Positions 35,525-47,818 of a DNA stretch of 64,000 nucleotides are shown one piece after another. The stretch is from Anastrepha obliqua (lineage: Eukaryota; Arthropoda; Insecta; Diptera; Tephritidae): NCBI RefSeq assembly GCF_027943255.1, contig NC_072895.1, positions 20,124,001 to 20,188,000 of the forward strand, written 5' to 3'. A model generated the notes under the pieces. It made no database searches and was not told where the DNA came from. It saw nothing but the letters and a program-made list of their open reading frames with translations. Positions within the stretch are counted from its first letter, which is position 1; each line of letters starts with the position of its first letter. The translations under genes and the position numbers were made by a program.

Positions 35525-36120
35525 CGATGCTTCCAATGTTCCACTCGCTCGATCTATTCGTGAATTTAACACTTTAGTCATCCTGCCTTCCTCGACATTT
35601 CTGCTTCAAAGGCAACTTTTTTCAATCTTTTGAATTCCGCTTTTTAGGTTTAAAGTTTACTGCATGCAATTGGCTTTATGATTCTAAGATTCTTTAAGAT
35701 TCTAAATTTTTAGTAAAATAAATAAATAAGCAAATAGGACACCCTGTGTTTTATGAGAAACTTCAGCATGACAAAAAATGTAACAATAAAATATATTTTT
35801 CCCAGCGACAATGCGTTGATTCTTTAAATGCTCACTAATTAAATGCTATTCAAGCTTTAATTAAAAATTTATGCTATAAATTAAATGTGGCATTTGGGAA
35901 AAAAACTCAAACAAAAATGCTTGAAATAATTCGCCGCTTTTGTGGTCACATTGAGCATATCAAATCACTCTTGAAAAAAATTACTATTTAAAATTTATTG
36001 CATGTAACTTTTTATAAAAAACTATTGTTAATAGAATATTCATGGAACATAAAGAAAAACATTCCCCGGATATACAAAAGTAAATAATAAAAGTAAAGTT
36101 TATTAACACATGATTTGCAT
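35525..36120. other. No gene seen
   Basis: AT-rich, with no recognisable protein or repeat boundary. Confidence 0.45.
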
Positions 36121-36123
36121 GCA

Positions 36124-37432
36124 CAAGGTGAAGTCCAAAATAAACAAGACCGAGCTAAAAAGAAATGACAAGAGCTTTGTTCTGATAACTTCGAGTTTAT
36201 TTATTCATAATAGTCCTCTGGCATCGATACACTGTTTTGCGCGATCTAAAAGCTTTTTGAAAGGCTATTTCAGGTCATTGACCGGAATGTACTTCAGGAT
36301 GTCGGCACAAGCCTTTTGGATGGCCTCTACGGACGCAAGTTGTTTTCCCTTCATGGCCAAATGCAATTTTCCGAATAGTTAGAAGTCACAGGGAGCCATT
36401 TTAGGCGAATACGGTGAGTGATTGATGGTTAAAATGCGATTTATAGTCAAAAACTCAGTCACAAGAGTGGATCGATGAGATGGTGCATTATCATGCAATA
36501 AGCGCCAGCTTCCTCCTTCGCGGTATTCAGAGCGAATTCGACGAATGTGATGCAACAAACGCTTCAAAACGCCAAGATAGGAAATCCCGTTGGCGGTTCG
36601 GCCCATTGGCACGAGCGCCTTGTGGACAAGTCCCTTGGAATCTTAGAAACAAATGAGCATCGACTCGATTTTTGACTTCTCCTAACACGATTTTTTGGGT
36701 GGTGGCTCGTGTGGGGCCTCTTATTTGGCACTTTAACGCTTAATTTCAGTTTCATGTTGGAATCACCCCATTTCATCACCAGTTACAATGTTGTAAAGGA
36801 AGTTATCGTCTTTTGTCGCCTCTTTAATGAGGTCTGTCGAATGTTGAATTCAGAGCAATTTTTGGTCCTCAATTAAGTTGTGCGGAATGAAACGTACCTT
36901 ACCTTTCGTAAGCCCAAATGATCACTTAAAATGCGATAAATCGATGTTTTGGAGATATTCAATTCCGATTCCATGAATTTCAACTATGATTTCGGTTCAT
37001 TTTTGAGAACTTTACGAACAATTTCGATGGAGTTTTCGGTGATAACTGATTTTGGACGGCCCGTATCTTCATTGCCATTTATGTCCTCACAACCATATCC
37101 GATGCGTGTAAACCACTCATTAATTCTGGCACGAGGTAGACAAACACCGCCATAAGCTTTTTTCATCAATTCAAATGTTTCGCTAAACGTTTTACCGATT
37201 TTAAAACCAAATTTGATATTACCTCTTTATTCGAAACTCAGTTTTGCACCGATGACACAAACATACTGACACTTTAGATGCAATAATTTCGCTTCGACTG
37301 CACCGAATGTCACCAGGCTTTCACTGGCAGTCCGCTCGGGATGTAACTTCCAACGCACTAACCCAGTAAAAAGACGGCGCCATCAAAAACATTTTTATGG
37401 CGCCAGTCTTGTTTAATTTGGACTTCCCCTTG
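36124..37432 (-). mobile_element. Mariner transposon with matching inverted repeats
   Basis: 1309 bp with inverted ends CAAGGTGAAGTCCAAAATAA (36124) and the complement CAAGGGGAAGTCCAAATTAA (37432), 25 of 27 matching. Minus-strand transposase pieces: MKKAYGGVCLPRARINEWFT and GRPKSVITENSIEIV (37169-36984), SELNISKTSIYRILSDHLGL near 36930, then LLHDNAPSHRSTLV and YSPKMAPCDF (36612-36379) with 34 residues between the two aspartates. Several frameshifts. No TA duplication is seen at the edges. Confidence 0.85.
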
Positions 37433-37434
37433 TT

Positions 37435-39050
37435 TATTCGATTACAATATCAGAGTTTCGATTAAATGTGTAATTCTGTGCAACTGGATAAAATATAATA
37501 TATAAATTAATTAAATTAATGTTGAGAGGCGAACTGAGCCTCTTAAAAAGAAACAAATTATTTTAACGGCCAAGTGCCGGAGCGGATGTTTATTTAAGCG
37601 ACTTATCGGAAGTGCGCTGTATATCCAAACTAAACTCTTAAAACATAGAATATTTCACTTAAGCTAAGCCAAAACTCGCATCACGCCACAATGTCATGGT
37701 CGGCAAGCCGACTCAGCAAAATCTTTGGCGATAACGGAAACTCTTGCAGCACAACAAAAGTGTCCGGTTACCGTCACTGACCATTGCAGCTATAGCGCGC
37801 TGATACAACTTATGTAAATATTTAATTTGCTTCGAATTGTATTTATGTCTACGTTTACAATATAAATGTCGCAATTGCGAGGACTGTTTCTTAACTTATG
37901 AAATATCCTATACTAAGTGTTATTTGTTAACTTATATAAGCAGAGTCTAACTTTAATCAGTACGCTAAGTTCACTGAACCGCAAGAATTGAGCGACTCTC
38001 GCTTTCATCCGCATTTCATTTTTTTGCTGTTTGCATTTACTTGCATGGACTATTTGCTTGGTTTAGCTTTTAGATTAGAGACATAAGAAATCTGCCGAGT
38101 TCCGCAAAGCATTTGATATTTTGATTAATACGCATTTCCACAGCCATGCGGGCATCTCGAATGAACAAAAACACTAAATTGTTTTATTTATTAGCTTAGC
38201 CTTGAATATCTATAATTTATTTTTTAATTGCTGAGTCCTTTTCGCTTAAATTAAATATACTCGTAAAGTCAAGCTATGCGCGGCATCAACACTTTTTGTC
38301 GCGTTTAATTTGAAAGATCTTACTGTTATATTGTACATGGCTGTTTGTGTAAATACCTACTCGAATGTTGCCCAAAAGTTGTCAAACTAATAGAAATACA
38401 AACTCTAGCCATTACTTGGCTGCTTCTAATTGCTTGTGGTTTTGTGGCTGGCATGGCTGGTCCCCAGCCTTAAGTTGTAAGAGTCCGTAGAATGTTGTGG
38501 TTGAGCTCTTCATTAAAGTGCAAATATGTTTGCAGGTATACCACTACATAGAATTTACTAACTTCAAAATTGATTTTAGTAGCGCAACAGACAAAACTTC
38601 AGAAAAGTACTCACATTCATTTGTATTGGACATCGCTGCAATCGAGGCCAAGCCAAACACTGCGTATTTATAATATCACGGACCGACATAACTAAATGAA
38701 AATAGTTTACTAGAAAACAGAACACATTTTTCTACATGCCTTTGATGAATTCAAATCGAAGAACTCAACTGCTCTGGTGACTCAAGATATTTTAATATAA
38801 AACTGCACAGATAGCGATTATGCCTGTGTTTGAGGTTATGCAGCCCAGCGATGTGCTTTTTTTAATATAAACAAACAGCGCCTTAAAGTATGAGTCTTCT
38901 TCTTTGAATACCTTAGTCTGTTGGTACTTCTGTTCACTGGTGTAAGTCGTAAATAGAATAAAAAGAGAAAATCTCAACGGAGTTTAGTTCGCTTAGTAAA
39001 TATTATATGAAAAATGGGTAAAATCAGACATGGATCGGCACCTTGCACAG
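37435..39050. other. No gene seen
   Basis: 1.6 kb of AT-rich sequence with no transposon protein, splice-bounded exon or inverted repeat that I can identify. The part at 38895-38970 shares TATGAGTC-TTCTTTGAA and GGTGTAAGTC words with the foldback element at 43100-43272 and may be a decayed relative. Confidence 0.45.
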
Positions 39051-39059
39051 TAACAGGAA

Positions 39060-40290
39060 AAATGCAGTAAATATAAAAAATTGCACTAAAAATATTTTTT
39101 TATTGATTTCTTGAAAAAAATTGCAGTAAAAATTTTTTTTTATTGATTTCTGGAAAAAAACTAGCAGTAAAAATATTTTGTTATTGATTTCTGGAAAAAA
39201 AAATTCAGTAAAAATATTTTTTAATTGATTTCTGGAAAAAAATTCCAGGAAAAAAATTTTTTTATTGGCTTCTGGAAAAAAAATTGCAGTAAAAATATTT
39301 TTTTATTGACTTCTGGAAAAAAATTGCAGTAAATATTTTTTTATTAATTTCTGGAAAAATTTGTAGTAAAAAATTTATTTATTGATTTCTGAAAAAAATG
39401 CAGTAAACATATTTTTTTATTGATTATCCGGAAAAAAATTCCAGGAAAAATTTTTTTTATTGATTCCTGAAAAAAAAAATTGCAGTAAAAATATTTTTTT
39501 ATTGATTACCGGAAAAAATTGCAGTAAAAAATTTATTTATTGATTTCCGGAAAAAAATTCCAGGAAAATTTTTTTTATTGATTTCTGGAAAAAAAATTGC
39601 AGTAAAAATATATTATTTTTTTTATTGATTACTGGAAAAAATTGCAGTAAAAAATTTATTTATTGATTTCCGGAAAAAAATTCCAGGAAAAATTTTTTTT
39701 ATTGATTTCTGAAAAAAAAAATTGCAGTAAAAATATTTTTTTATTGATTTGTCGAAAAAAAATTGCAGTAAAAATATTTTTTTTATTGATTACTGGAAAA
39801 AAACTGCAGTAAAAATATTTTTTTATTAATTTTTGAAAAAAAAAATTGCAGTAAAAATATTTTTTTATTGATTTCTGGAAATAAATTGCAGTAAAAATAT
39901 TTTTTTATTAACTACTGCGAAAAAATTGCAGTAAAAATATTTGTTTATTGTTTTCTGGAAAAAAATTGCAGTAAAAGTATTTTTTTATTGACTTCTGGCA
40001 AAAATTGCAATTAAAATAGTTTTTTTTTATTACTGCAAAAGAATTTCGGTAAAAGTATTTGCAAAATTGCATTCAAAATATTTTTTATTGCTCACTGAAA
40101 AAAAAAAATTCAGTAAAAAATTATTTTTTTTTATTGATTTCTGCAGCAGAAAAATTGCAGTTAAATAATTTTTTATTGCTCACTGAAAAAAATATTCAGT
40201 AAAAAAATATTTTTTTTATTGATTTCTGCAGCAGAAAAATTGCAGTTAAAATATTTTTTTACTTATTACAGGAAGGAATTTCAGTAAATT
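39060..40290. repeat. AT-rich minisatellite, about 28 units of about 44 bp, with higher-order structure
   Basis: The unit is approximately TTGCAGTAAAAATATTTTTT followed by TATTGATTTCTGGAAAAAAA. Units vary (TTCCAGGAAAA, GATTACCGG, GATTTGTCG). A three-unit block containing CCGGAAAAAAATTCCAGG repeats at 39428, 39547 and 39670, about 120 bp apart. Near the right end a two-unit block (TTGCTCACTGAAAAAAA with GATTTCTGCAGCAGAAAAA) recurs about 92 bp apart (from 40087 and 40179). Divergence rises toward the right edge. There is no coding content. Confidence 0.95.
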
Positions 40291-40299
40291 GATAATATA

Positions 40300-40801
40300 G
40301 TTTGATTTGCACTACCAGTAAAATATCTGCGTTTATTGGTACTCAAAATGTAATGCACTTTCATCAGGGAAATTTAATCATTTATGTACCCACTCAATAA
40401 ATATTTTTAGTTTCGGCTTATTTTCTTTTCCTGAGAAAAAGAAAAGCAACATTTGGCACACTATAAGGCACACAATAAAGTCAGGAATAAAACTGAAAAT
40501 ATTCGGCAAATTTTCGATTAAAAATGCTGTGAAAATATGTTCAGTATTATGAATGGATTGAGATCCTAATAGAGCAAGTCCTTTGATCGTGTGGCGAAGA
40601 TAATAGGCAACGAAAACTAGCAATGTAAACTACGAGTTGAAAAAATTAAGTAGTTCATATCAACATTGACAATGGGCCCCACTGCGTTAAGGCATTTAAA
40701 GAATTTCGAGTTAAATTAAATAATAATAATTAATAAATTTAGTAAAAAACTGATATCAGATTACAATCAACGTATTCAATAACTGATTTTCAAACGTTTA
40801 G
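40300..40801. other. No gene seen; likely intron upstream of the hAT-like exon
   Basis: AT-rich. It ends in a pyrimidine-containing run and AG at 40800-40801. Nothing else is recognised. Confidence 0.4.
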
Positions 40802-41031
40802 AACCTGTGCATGAATATGACAGTGATGAAGAATTTTACGCTGAATCCGATTCAGCTGATCCGACAATTGTTCTAAGTCCTCAATATCGACCTGTAACTC
40901 CACGTTTGCCGAAACATTTTACTTGTGCGAGCCATACCCTAAATATTTTAGCGTCAACGGATTTCAACAGAATTATGAATTCTTCGAATCAGGATATATA
41001 TAGAAGATATTCCCAAAAGATCTTTTCAAAG
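40802..41031 (+). CDS. hAT-transposase-like exon
   Basis: A 230-nt open block with an acceptor (CAAACGTTTAG, AG at 40800-40801) and donor (CAAAG/GTAAAA, GT at 41032). It encodes an acidic stretch (EYDSDEEFYAESDSADPTIV) followed by LPKHFTCASHTLNILASTD and FNRIMNSS. The pattern L-P-H--C--HTLNL---D is typical of the region before the catalytic core of hAT-family transposases and of host genes derived from them. A stop follows shortly after the donor, so without splicing the frame would end at 41073. Upstream and downstream exons are not visible. It could be a fragment of a spliced hAT transposon or of a domesticated gene. Confidence 0.5.
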
Positions 41032-41081
41032 GTAAAACATATTTATGTCATGCGTAGATTTAGATTTACTTAAAGATTAGA

Positions 41082-42621
41082 TTGGGGAATAAGTTCATAG
41101 CGTTTTTACCGAAAACTTTTATGCAAACAAAAAAAATGATTATATAGTCACATATATGTAATCTTCATGCTTTAATTTTTCATACTTTAATTTTATTCCC
41201 ACAAAACGCTAGACGCAGACGTCAGCGTATTCTTTAAAATTCTATAGCACTTTAGCGAACAAACAAACTTCTCATATTATAACATGAAGTTTGTTTGGCA
41301 AAAGTGCTTATTATGCACATTTATTCTTTCTCACGGCTAAAATTGTAATACTCTTAAGTTCTAATTTTAAGTAAATGAAATTCAGTTTGAAATAAAGATT
41401 CATCGGAGTTCGAACTCATTATTATACCAATAAGTAAGCCAATTATATATTAGCCGTTGTTGTTTACATACTCTTCTCATCTCTCGACAAATTTGTTGAT
41501 GTCGCCCCGCAAAAAGCCGTCTGGTCTGGTGTCAAAAAAGTTGTTGAGCTAGTTTTTAAGGGTCTTTGTTATCGAAGGTAACGCCCTTCATATGGTTTGA
41601 CAGGGAGCGGAAAAGATGGTAGGTGGTCGGTGCAAGGTCCAAAGATACGGCAGCAGCTGAAGGACCTCCCATTCGAGCTCTTGGAGTGTGGCTTGGACGA
41701 CTTGTGCAATATGGCGCCGGGCGTTGTCGTAAAGGCGTATGGTTTGACCACGTCGATTAGGTATTTTCAGTTGAAAAGCCTCATTAACGCAGTGTAGCTG
41801 GGCAATGTAGAGCTCCTTGTTTACCACTTCCACTTCCACTTCCACCAAACACAAATCATGATCTTCTATGGATGAATATCTGCTTTGACTCTAGGCATTG
41901 GCGTATCTCCTGGAGCCACCCACTTCTCTCTTTGCTTCATATTGATGTATGGGCACCATTTCTCATCTCCCGTGGCGATTTGGTACAAAAACCACTGTTT
42001 ATGACCATGTGTGTGGCTCCATGGCGGGCGAGATACTGAGAAGCCATTTGAAGAAATTTGAAGGCGACTTTCTTTGTTTTTCTCGTTGAGCTCGTGAGTC
42101 ACCCAGGCTCCTAATTTTTCGGTAAATCCCATTGTATGAAGATCACTAAAAATCATTTTATGATTGCAGTTCATATTTTCCGCCAATTCACGATTGGCTT
42201 GGCGATCGTTCTCATTCAAAAGTGATTTGAGAAGTTCTTCATCGAATTCAGAAGGCCTTCCGCTCTTTCCGCTGCGGGACGTATCATCGATATCAAAGTA
42301 GCCATTTTTTAACTTTGCAAACCATTTCCGTGATGTAGACTCGCCTATGGCACCTTCTCCATACACGGACTGCTTCAACAGCTTATTGTCCTCGATGAAA
42401 GCAAAGAAGATCAGGTGTCGAAAATCTTGATTTTTGCCTCGTGGGTATTCCATTTGTAAGCCTCAAAACTAATAAAAAATTAAATAACTCAAAAAATGCA
42501 AATAACATAGTTTTGTAGAGCAGAAAGAGTTCTATTGAATAAATATGTGCCATTTTCCAAACAGCAAAGAAATCTTTGTAAAATAAAGAAAATATAAAAA
42601 CGCTATGAAATTATTCCCCAA
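41082..42621 (-). mobile_element. capitata-type mariner with clear inverted repeats
   Basis: The ends TTGGGGAATAAGTTCATAGC (41082) and the complement of TTGGGGAATAATTTCATAGC (42621) match at 26 of 27 positions. The minus-strand transposase starts at 42453 (MEYPRGKNQDFRHLIFFAF) and is open for 195 codons: WFAKLKNGYFDIDD, GRPSEFDEELLKSLL, LGAWVTHELNEKNKE and IATGDEKWCPYIN (first catalytic Asp). After a frameshift 41854-41588 carries TIRLYDNARRHIA (second Asp, with the H of HDN changed to Y) and a degraded third box (PYLWTLHRPPT instead of PYSPDLAP-D). Inactive, but with good ends. Confidence 0.88.
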
Positions 42622-43099
42622 CCCGATAAGTATCTACCAGTGAATATTTTAAGTAAAGCGTAGATATTTTACTGATAATGCAAAGTGAATTACATTATCA
42701 GTATTTTTAGTGAAATTTCTTTCACTTCACAAAAACTAATATTTTTTCACTATCTAAGAAAACTTTACAAAATTTTATGGAAAAAACGAAAACGTTTGCC
42801 ACAAACTTGAAAAATTTAATCAGACATCGCTCGCATTTAAGTGAATATGTATTTATGTATACTTAAATGGTTCCGTAAATTATGAAAATTGGATTAAACT
42901 TCTGCCCACGCTCCAACTAACCAACAATTTAATTTCCGCCTGGTCACCTGTGCAACGAATAACTTCAGTAAAGCGAAATTTATGCATTTGCACCTAAAAA
43001 CAATGGCGGTAATATTCGGAAATGCAAAAAATGCGATTTCAAAGGAACTCATGAAGCAAAACCGCTTTAATTTGGTATAATATAATTAATGACCTCAGG
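42622..43099. other. No gene seen
   Basis: AT-rich, with no recognisable feature. Confidence 0.4.
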
Positions 43100-43272
43100 A
43101 TATGAGTCGTTTTCTTTGAAAGTGGTGTAAGTCCATTTTATATTCTATGGAGATATTTAATTTTTAACAGCTTTTTTGGAAAAAAGTTTATATAAAATTG
43201 AATTAATTTTTATCATTAACTAATTTTTTGTCAAAATGGATTTACACCACTTTTATGGAAAACGGCTCATAT
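43100..43272. mobile_element. Small foldback MITE
   Basis: Inverted arms of about 40 bp: ATATGAGTCGTTTTCTTTGA...GTGGTGTAAGTCCATTTT (43100-43139) and its near complement (43232-43272). They enclose about 92 bp of AT-rich sequence. The arms match at most positions, so the transcript would form a long hairpin. No coding sequence. Confidence 0.75.
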
Positions 43273-43362
43273 GAAGATTATCAACTAATTTGTGTGTGTG
43301 TCTTCATAATCATTTTACCTAATTACATTCGCATTCATTTTTGAAACTTTAATGTCATAAAA

Positions 43363-44030
43363 TGTTTTCAAGTCTTCTTCTTTTTAATTGGCGCGACAAT
43401 CCCTTACGACTTTGGTCGAGTTTAACAAAGCGCGCCAGTCGTTTCTTTCTCGTGCTAACCAGCGCCAGTTGGACACACCAAGTGAAGCCCAGTACTTCTC
43501 CACCTGATCTTTCCAACGCAGAAGAGACCTTCCTGTGCTACTCTGCTACCACCAGCTGGTACCGCATCGAATACTTTCAGAGCCGGAACATTTGTATCCA
43601 TTCGGGCGAATGACCCAGCCAACGAAGCCGCTGGATCTTTATTCGCTGCGCTTTGTCTATGTCGTCGTAAAGCTCATACAGCTCATTGCTCCATCGCCTG
43701 CGATATTCGCCGTTGCCAACGTGCCAAGGTCCAAAAATCTTCTGCAGAATCTTTCTCTGAAACACTCCAAGTGACGCCTCATCGGATGTTGTCGTCGTGC
43801 ATGCTTCTGTGTAATACATTAGGACGGACATGATGAGAGCTTTGTACAGTTAGTTTGGTTCGTTGAGAGAGGACTTTACTACTCAGTTGTCTACTTAGTC
43901 CAAAGTAGCTCCTGTTGGCAAGAAAGATTCTACCTTGTATTTCCTAGCTGACATTGTTATCGGTGTTAATGCTGGTTCCTGAATACAAGGAGTCTTTAAC
44001 AATCTCGAATATTTATTTTCAAGTCGTTAT
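43363..44030 (-). mobile_element. RTE-type LINE, 3' end
   Basis: The minus-strand frame 43831-43577 reads LMYYTEACTTTTSDEASLGV, FQRKILQKIFGPWHVGN, WSNELYELYDDID and IQRLRWLGHSPEWIQ, the thumb and C-terminal part of the same RTE-type family as 24785-25530. The 3' end near 43363-43400 (complement of GCGCCAATTAAAAAGAAGAA) has the A-rich tail expected for these elements. Confidence 0.8.
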
Positions 44031-44269
44031 TTGAAAATCTCTGATTGTTATTCCTTTCTCATGCTCTTATCAAATGTTGTTCTCGCTAAAGTTAAACAGT
44101 TGACTGATATAAGCGGGGCATTTGACTCTGGTTTTACATGCGTAAATCGTGTTAGTCAGATATTGCCAAAGGAGTATACTAATAAAGCATTTCTGAGGCG
44201 CTATGGGAGGGATACTAGGAAATATTGCCTAACTCCTTAGTTCGTTCGAAGCCCGGTAGAGCTTGGCTT

Positions 44270-44612
44270 GGAATCCAATTTATGACTCTCATTAAAATAG
44301 AACTGAAAAGGCGTTATTCGATTCGTTCTGCAACTTCTTCATTTCTCTGATCCACTACCACCTTACAGTGCTCGGTGCATGTTAATAAATCTGACGTCAC
44401 TTGCCAATAGGCGTACCCTTCAGTCTTTGATATTTGTTTTTGATATTAATTGTTGTTCTGTTGATTGTCCCAAAGCTCTTGAACAGATTGGCTTCAATAT
44501 TCCTCATAGAACTTTACGCTTTTATTATCCACTAAACATCAGAAGAGTCAGATCAAACTACTATAACTTTACTCCTATTAGGAAGGTCCTTGAAGAATTG
44601 AAATTTGAATAG
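44270..44612 (+). mobile_element. Jockey/CR1-type LINE C-terminal fragment
   Basis: The open frame 44379-44612 reads LINLTSLANRRTLQSLIFVF, CSVDCPKALEQIGFNIPHRT and YYNFTPIRKVLEEL. It fits the conserved tail of insect LINE ORF2 proteins (L--RR-------F---L-G--DCP-LL--I-FN-P-R--R). Upstream it is broken. Confidence 0.6.
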
Positions 44613-44679
44613 GTTGAGTCATGGAGCATCCAGAGATTTGGTGCGTCCTAAAACACTCATGCTAAACAGCCTATTGTAT

Positions 44680-45120
44680 TTAGAGATCTGGAAAGAAAGT
44701 AGATAGTCTAGGAGGAAAGGAGAAAAGTATCAGAAAAAGATAATAAGAAAGAATAGAGACAGAGGCCAAGGTAGTTAGTTCTGTGAGAATTTTCCAGATT
44801 CGAAATCTGTAAATATCCCCCAGTTTTAGAGAACGAATATTACTCATTCTCACGACATGGGACCCCAAAACTCGTAGCCTTGCTCTAGCAAAGGCAGGAC
44901 ACTCACAGAGAAAGTGCTCAGTGCTATCCGCCTCCTCCAAGCAAGACAGGCACATCGGGTCCACAATGATTCCTATGGTGGTCATATGCTGACCCCATGG
45001 GTTGTGTCTTGTAATAATACCGGTTTTTATGTAGATTGCATACATAATCGCACGTATTGCAGGTTGCATTAGGGATGTTGTATGGTGGAACAAATATATG
45101 ACCACTGAAAGCAAGACGCG
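44680..45120 (-). mobile_element. LINE C-terminal zinc-binding fragment
   Basis: The minus-strand frame 45129-44680 includes GQHMTTIGIIVDPMCLSCLE and DSTEHFLCECPAFARARLRV, the CCHC-type C-terminus of LINE ORF2 (CxxC, HFLCECPAF). 5' truncated. Confidence 0.7.
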
Positions 45121-45124
45121 TATA

Positions 45125-45580
45125 TACAAGACTGTAATCCTGACCTATGGAGCCGAAGCACGAGCTGAAAACGCAAAAACAAAACAGCTACTGCGTACAG
45201 CTGAAATGCAAGTTTTACGGTCCATGGTACGAAAAACACGTCTTGACTGCATTAGAAACGAGGTAATTTGAGACGAAACTGGCGCTAATGACGTAATGAA
45301 GTTTATAAGAACAAGAAGACGAGCTTTGAATGATCACGTTTCTAGAGCTAGTGACGAAAGAATTATCCAAATAGCGAGGGACTATATACCATATGGAAAG
45401 CGCGGACCTGGAAGACCACCAAAGAAATGGCGCGAATGCTGGATTTCTATATCAGTGGAAGGACAATAACATTTCGTCATTTTGAATTTTAATAATACTT
45501 TGTAATCTATAGCTATGTAATTATGTGAAGAAAAACAGGTCAAAACCTATAATAAAAGAATAAGAAGACGAAGATAATCG
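45125..45580 (+). mobile_element. RTE-type LINE 3' end
   Basis: The plus strand reads TYGAEARAENAKTKQLLRTA, EMQVLRSMVRKTRLDCIRNE, a stop, RIIQIARDYIPYGKRGPGR and PPKKWRECWIS, the thumb and end of an RTE-like ORF2. It finishes with an A-rich AATAAAAGAATAAGAAGACG tail near 45550-45575. It starts almost where the previous minus-strand LINE begins, so the two are back to back. Confidence 0.7.
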
Positions 45581-46629
45581 CTGATCCAATTCATAATTCC
45601 TGCGGAACTGATTCCGATTATTGGCTCTGGTCGCTGTGGGGAAAAGGCCATACTGAGCTAAATACTCTTTACAGACATCTCGAACTAGACTTTGTTATGT
45701 CAAGATTTCTTTTCATTTCGAGAATTGCGTCCTACTATTCATAATAGCTCTAATCTGTTCTAGCGTCTAAGCTGCTAGTCTATAAATTTCTTGTAATCAA
45801 GGACTTAAATAAGTAAATAAAATTAAAAAAAGAAATTATCCAAATAACCAAAATCTGTATATTTAATTTAAAATCCACTCAGTTACTGCGGCCGCCTAAT
45901 GAATGCGCGTATTTTTATGCAGAAATGAACTCAAACAAAGACAACCGAATGAGATAACCATTTGAAAAGAGTTACAAAAGTGCAGAGCGAGCTAATTTGT
46001 GTTTTTTTTGCACTAAAATACAGGTTTACACGGGCACACAGGGACACAGCCGAATGCAGCGGTTGCTGTGACTGAGCTTATTAAAAATTCTGTGGCGGTG
46101 TTCACTTTGCTATCACTTCCAGCAAGGCGGGTCGCGGAAAAAATATGAATATTAGATTACCTTAGAAAAATGTGACATCCACTGTTTGCGATTTTAGTGG
46201 AAGCCAAGCGTTCCATTCTCTGTGGTGTATGCGGTCACCTTTGCGCGAAAACTCATAAATTCTGCGATTGCAGTTCTGCAAAGTCAAGCTTTATTTGTGT
46301 TGTTAGAGTCACGTGGAGATGTAGGTCGTTACAAAATAGAGAGCTCAGCTTAGTTATATATAGAAATTACATATAAATTAGAAAGTCTAATTGTTGGGGG
46401 CAGTAGATAAAGAGAAATACATTTGCATAAATGGGCGTCACTAAAGAGGTTTGGAGCTGCCTTGGTGTTAATACGCTCGCTCAAAAATTTTTCAATGAAG
46501 TTTTGTTTATTTGGGTCTGAATAATTTCGAAGAGTCCTCTCCTCCTTCTAAATATTAAGTAATCTCTGACAATTTTAAACCACCGCTTTGCTAGCTTAGC
46601 TGTTTTCGACCACTGGGCGTTAAAAATAA
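45581..46629. other. No gene seen
   Basis: AT-rich sequence without recognisable proteins or repeat boundaries. Confidence 0.45.
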
Positions 46630-47690
46630 TTCTGAAGAAATTGCTGTTGTCGCTCTGGAATCACAATGTTGAAGAAAGGATGCAAAAGGCCAGTAATGCG
46701 CTGTACGCATGTAAAAGAATGCTGGGCGTTACTTGGGGTCTATCGGCCTCATAGATGCATTGGGGCTACACGGCAGTAGTTGGACCGATATTGCTGTATG
46801 GGGCCTTAGTATGGTGGACTGCGACAAGAAAACTGAAATATTTAATGCCACTGCAAAGAAACCAGCGACTAGCTGCTCTGCGCATAACAGGAGCGATGAA
46901 AATCACTCCAACGACGTCGCTGGAAATGATACTCAGCATACCACCTATTGACTTTATGGCGACAAATCTGGCAACGAAATCCGTGGTTAGGTTAGTGGTT
47001 GCAGGAGTATTCACTTCCAGAACCTTCAGACACAGCTCAATAAGAAAGAGTAGTTCAAGTTGCGCAGACTACATGACTCCGTACTTTAATTGGGAAAGAA
47101 GGTTTCGCACTTCAATTGAAGAGGAGGGATGGCACAAAGGCATGAAGATTGGCCGTAGGACTTTTTTGATCTACACAGACGGCTCTAAAACATTAGACGA
47201 AGTGATAGCGAGCATTTAGTGCTCAAAACTAGGGACAAGCCAGCCTATCAAGCTGCCAGACCAGAACAATATTTTCCAGGTGGACTAATCTCACACATGC
47301 AAAACAGCAAAAGTCTTGTGTCGAACAAAGTAAAAAAAACGGACTCAATTCGTGCTTACGCTTTCACGGAAGGACTGCAGAGCTATTATAGGTATGGTAA
47401 CAGGTTATAATCTATTGGCTACACATACGTACAAGATAGGGATTGCTAACACGAACAAATGCAGGAAATGCAGAGAAGATGTTGAGGACACTGTAGAACA
47501 GCTTCTGTGCGTCTGTGCGGTATTATTAAAAACGCGTTTAAAATGCCTGGGAGCCCCACTGTTTGAGGGTCTGGAGGAAGTCTCAAAAGCAGATCTCCAG
47601 CGCTGCTCATTATTCAATATAGCCTCCCTAAATATCAATAGGCTTGTTCCAACGAGATTCCTATTTATGAATTCCATGCCAAAAGGCTCT
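46630..47690 (+). pseudogene. RNase H-type LINE, 3' third
   Basis: The plus strand reads ASNALYACKRMLGVTWG, VGPILLYGALVWWTATR and QRLAALRITGAMKITPTTS (thumb and linker), then FLIYTDGSKTL, the first RNase H box, after which most of RNase H is deleted. The frame 47352-47861 gives TLSRKDCRAIIGMVTGYN and CRKCREDVEDTVEQLLCVC, the zinc-binding C-terminus. It resembles 3545-4600 and 49665-51230, members of the I/LOA/R1 group. Confidence 0.8.
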
Positions 47691-47818
47691 CACCATATAT
47701 TAAATGGTGTTTTTTGGATGTTTTTTAAAAACCGTGCAAAACGGAAAATAAAAAAAAAAATTTTATTTTTGTTTTCAGTATTTCTTGATCCATTGCTAAA
47801 ACACAAACATTTTTTGGG

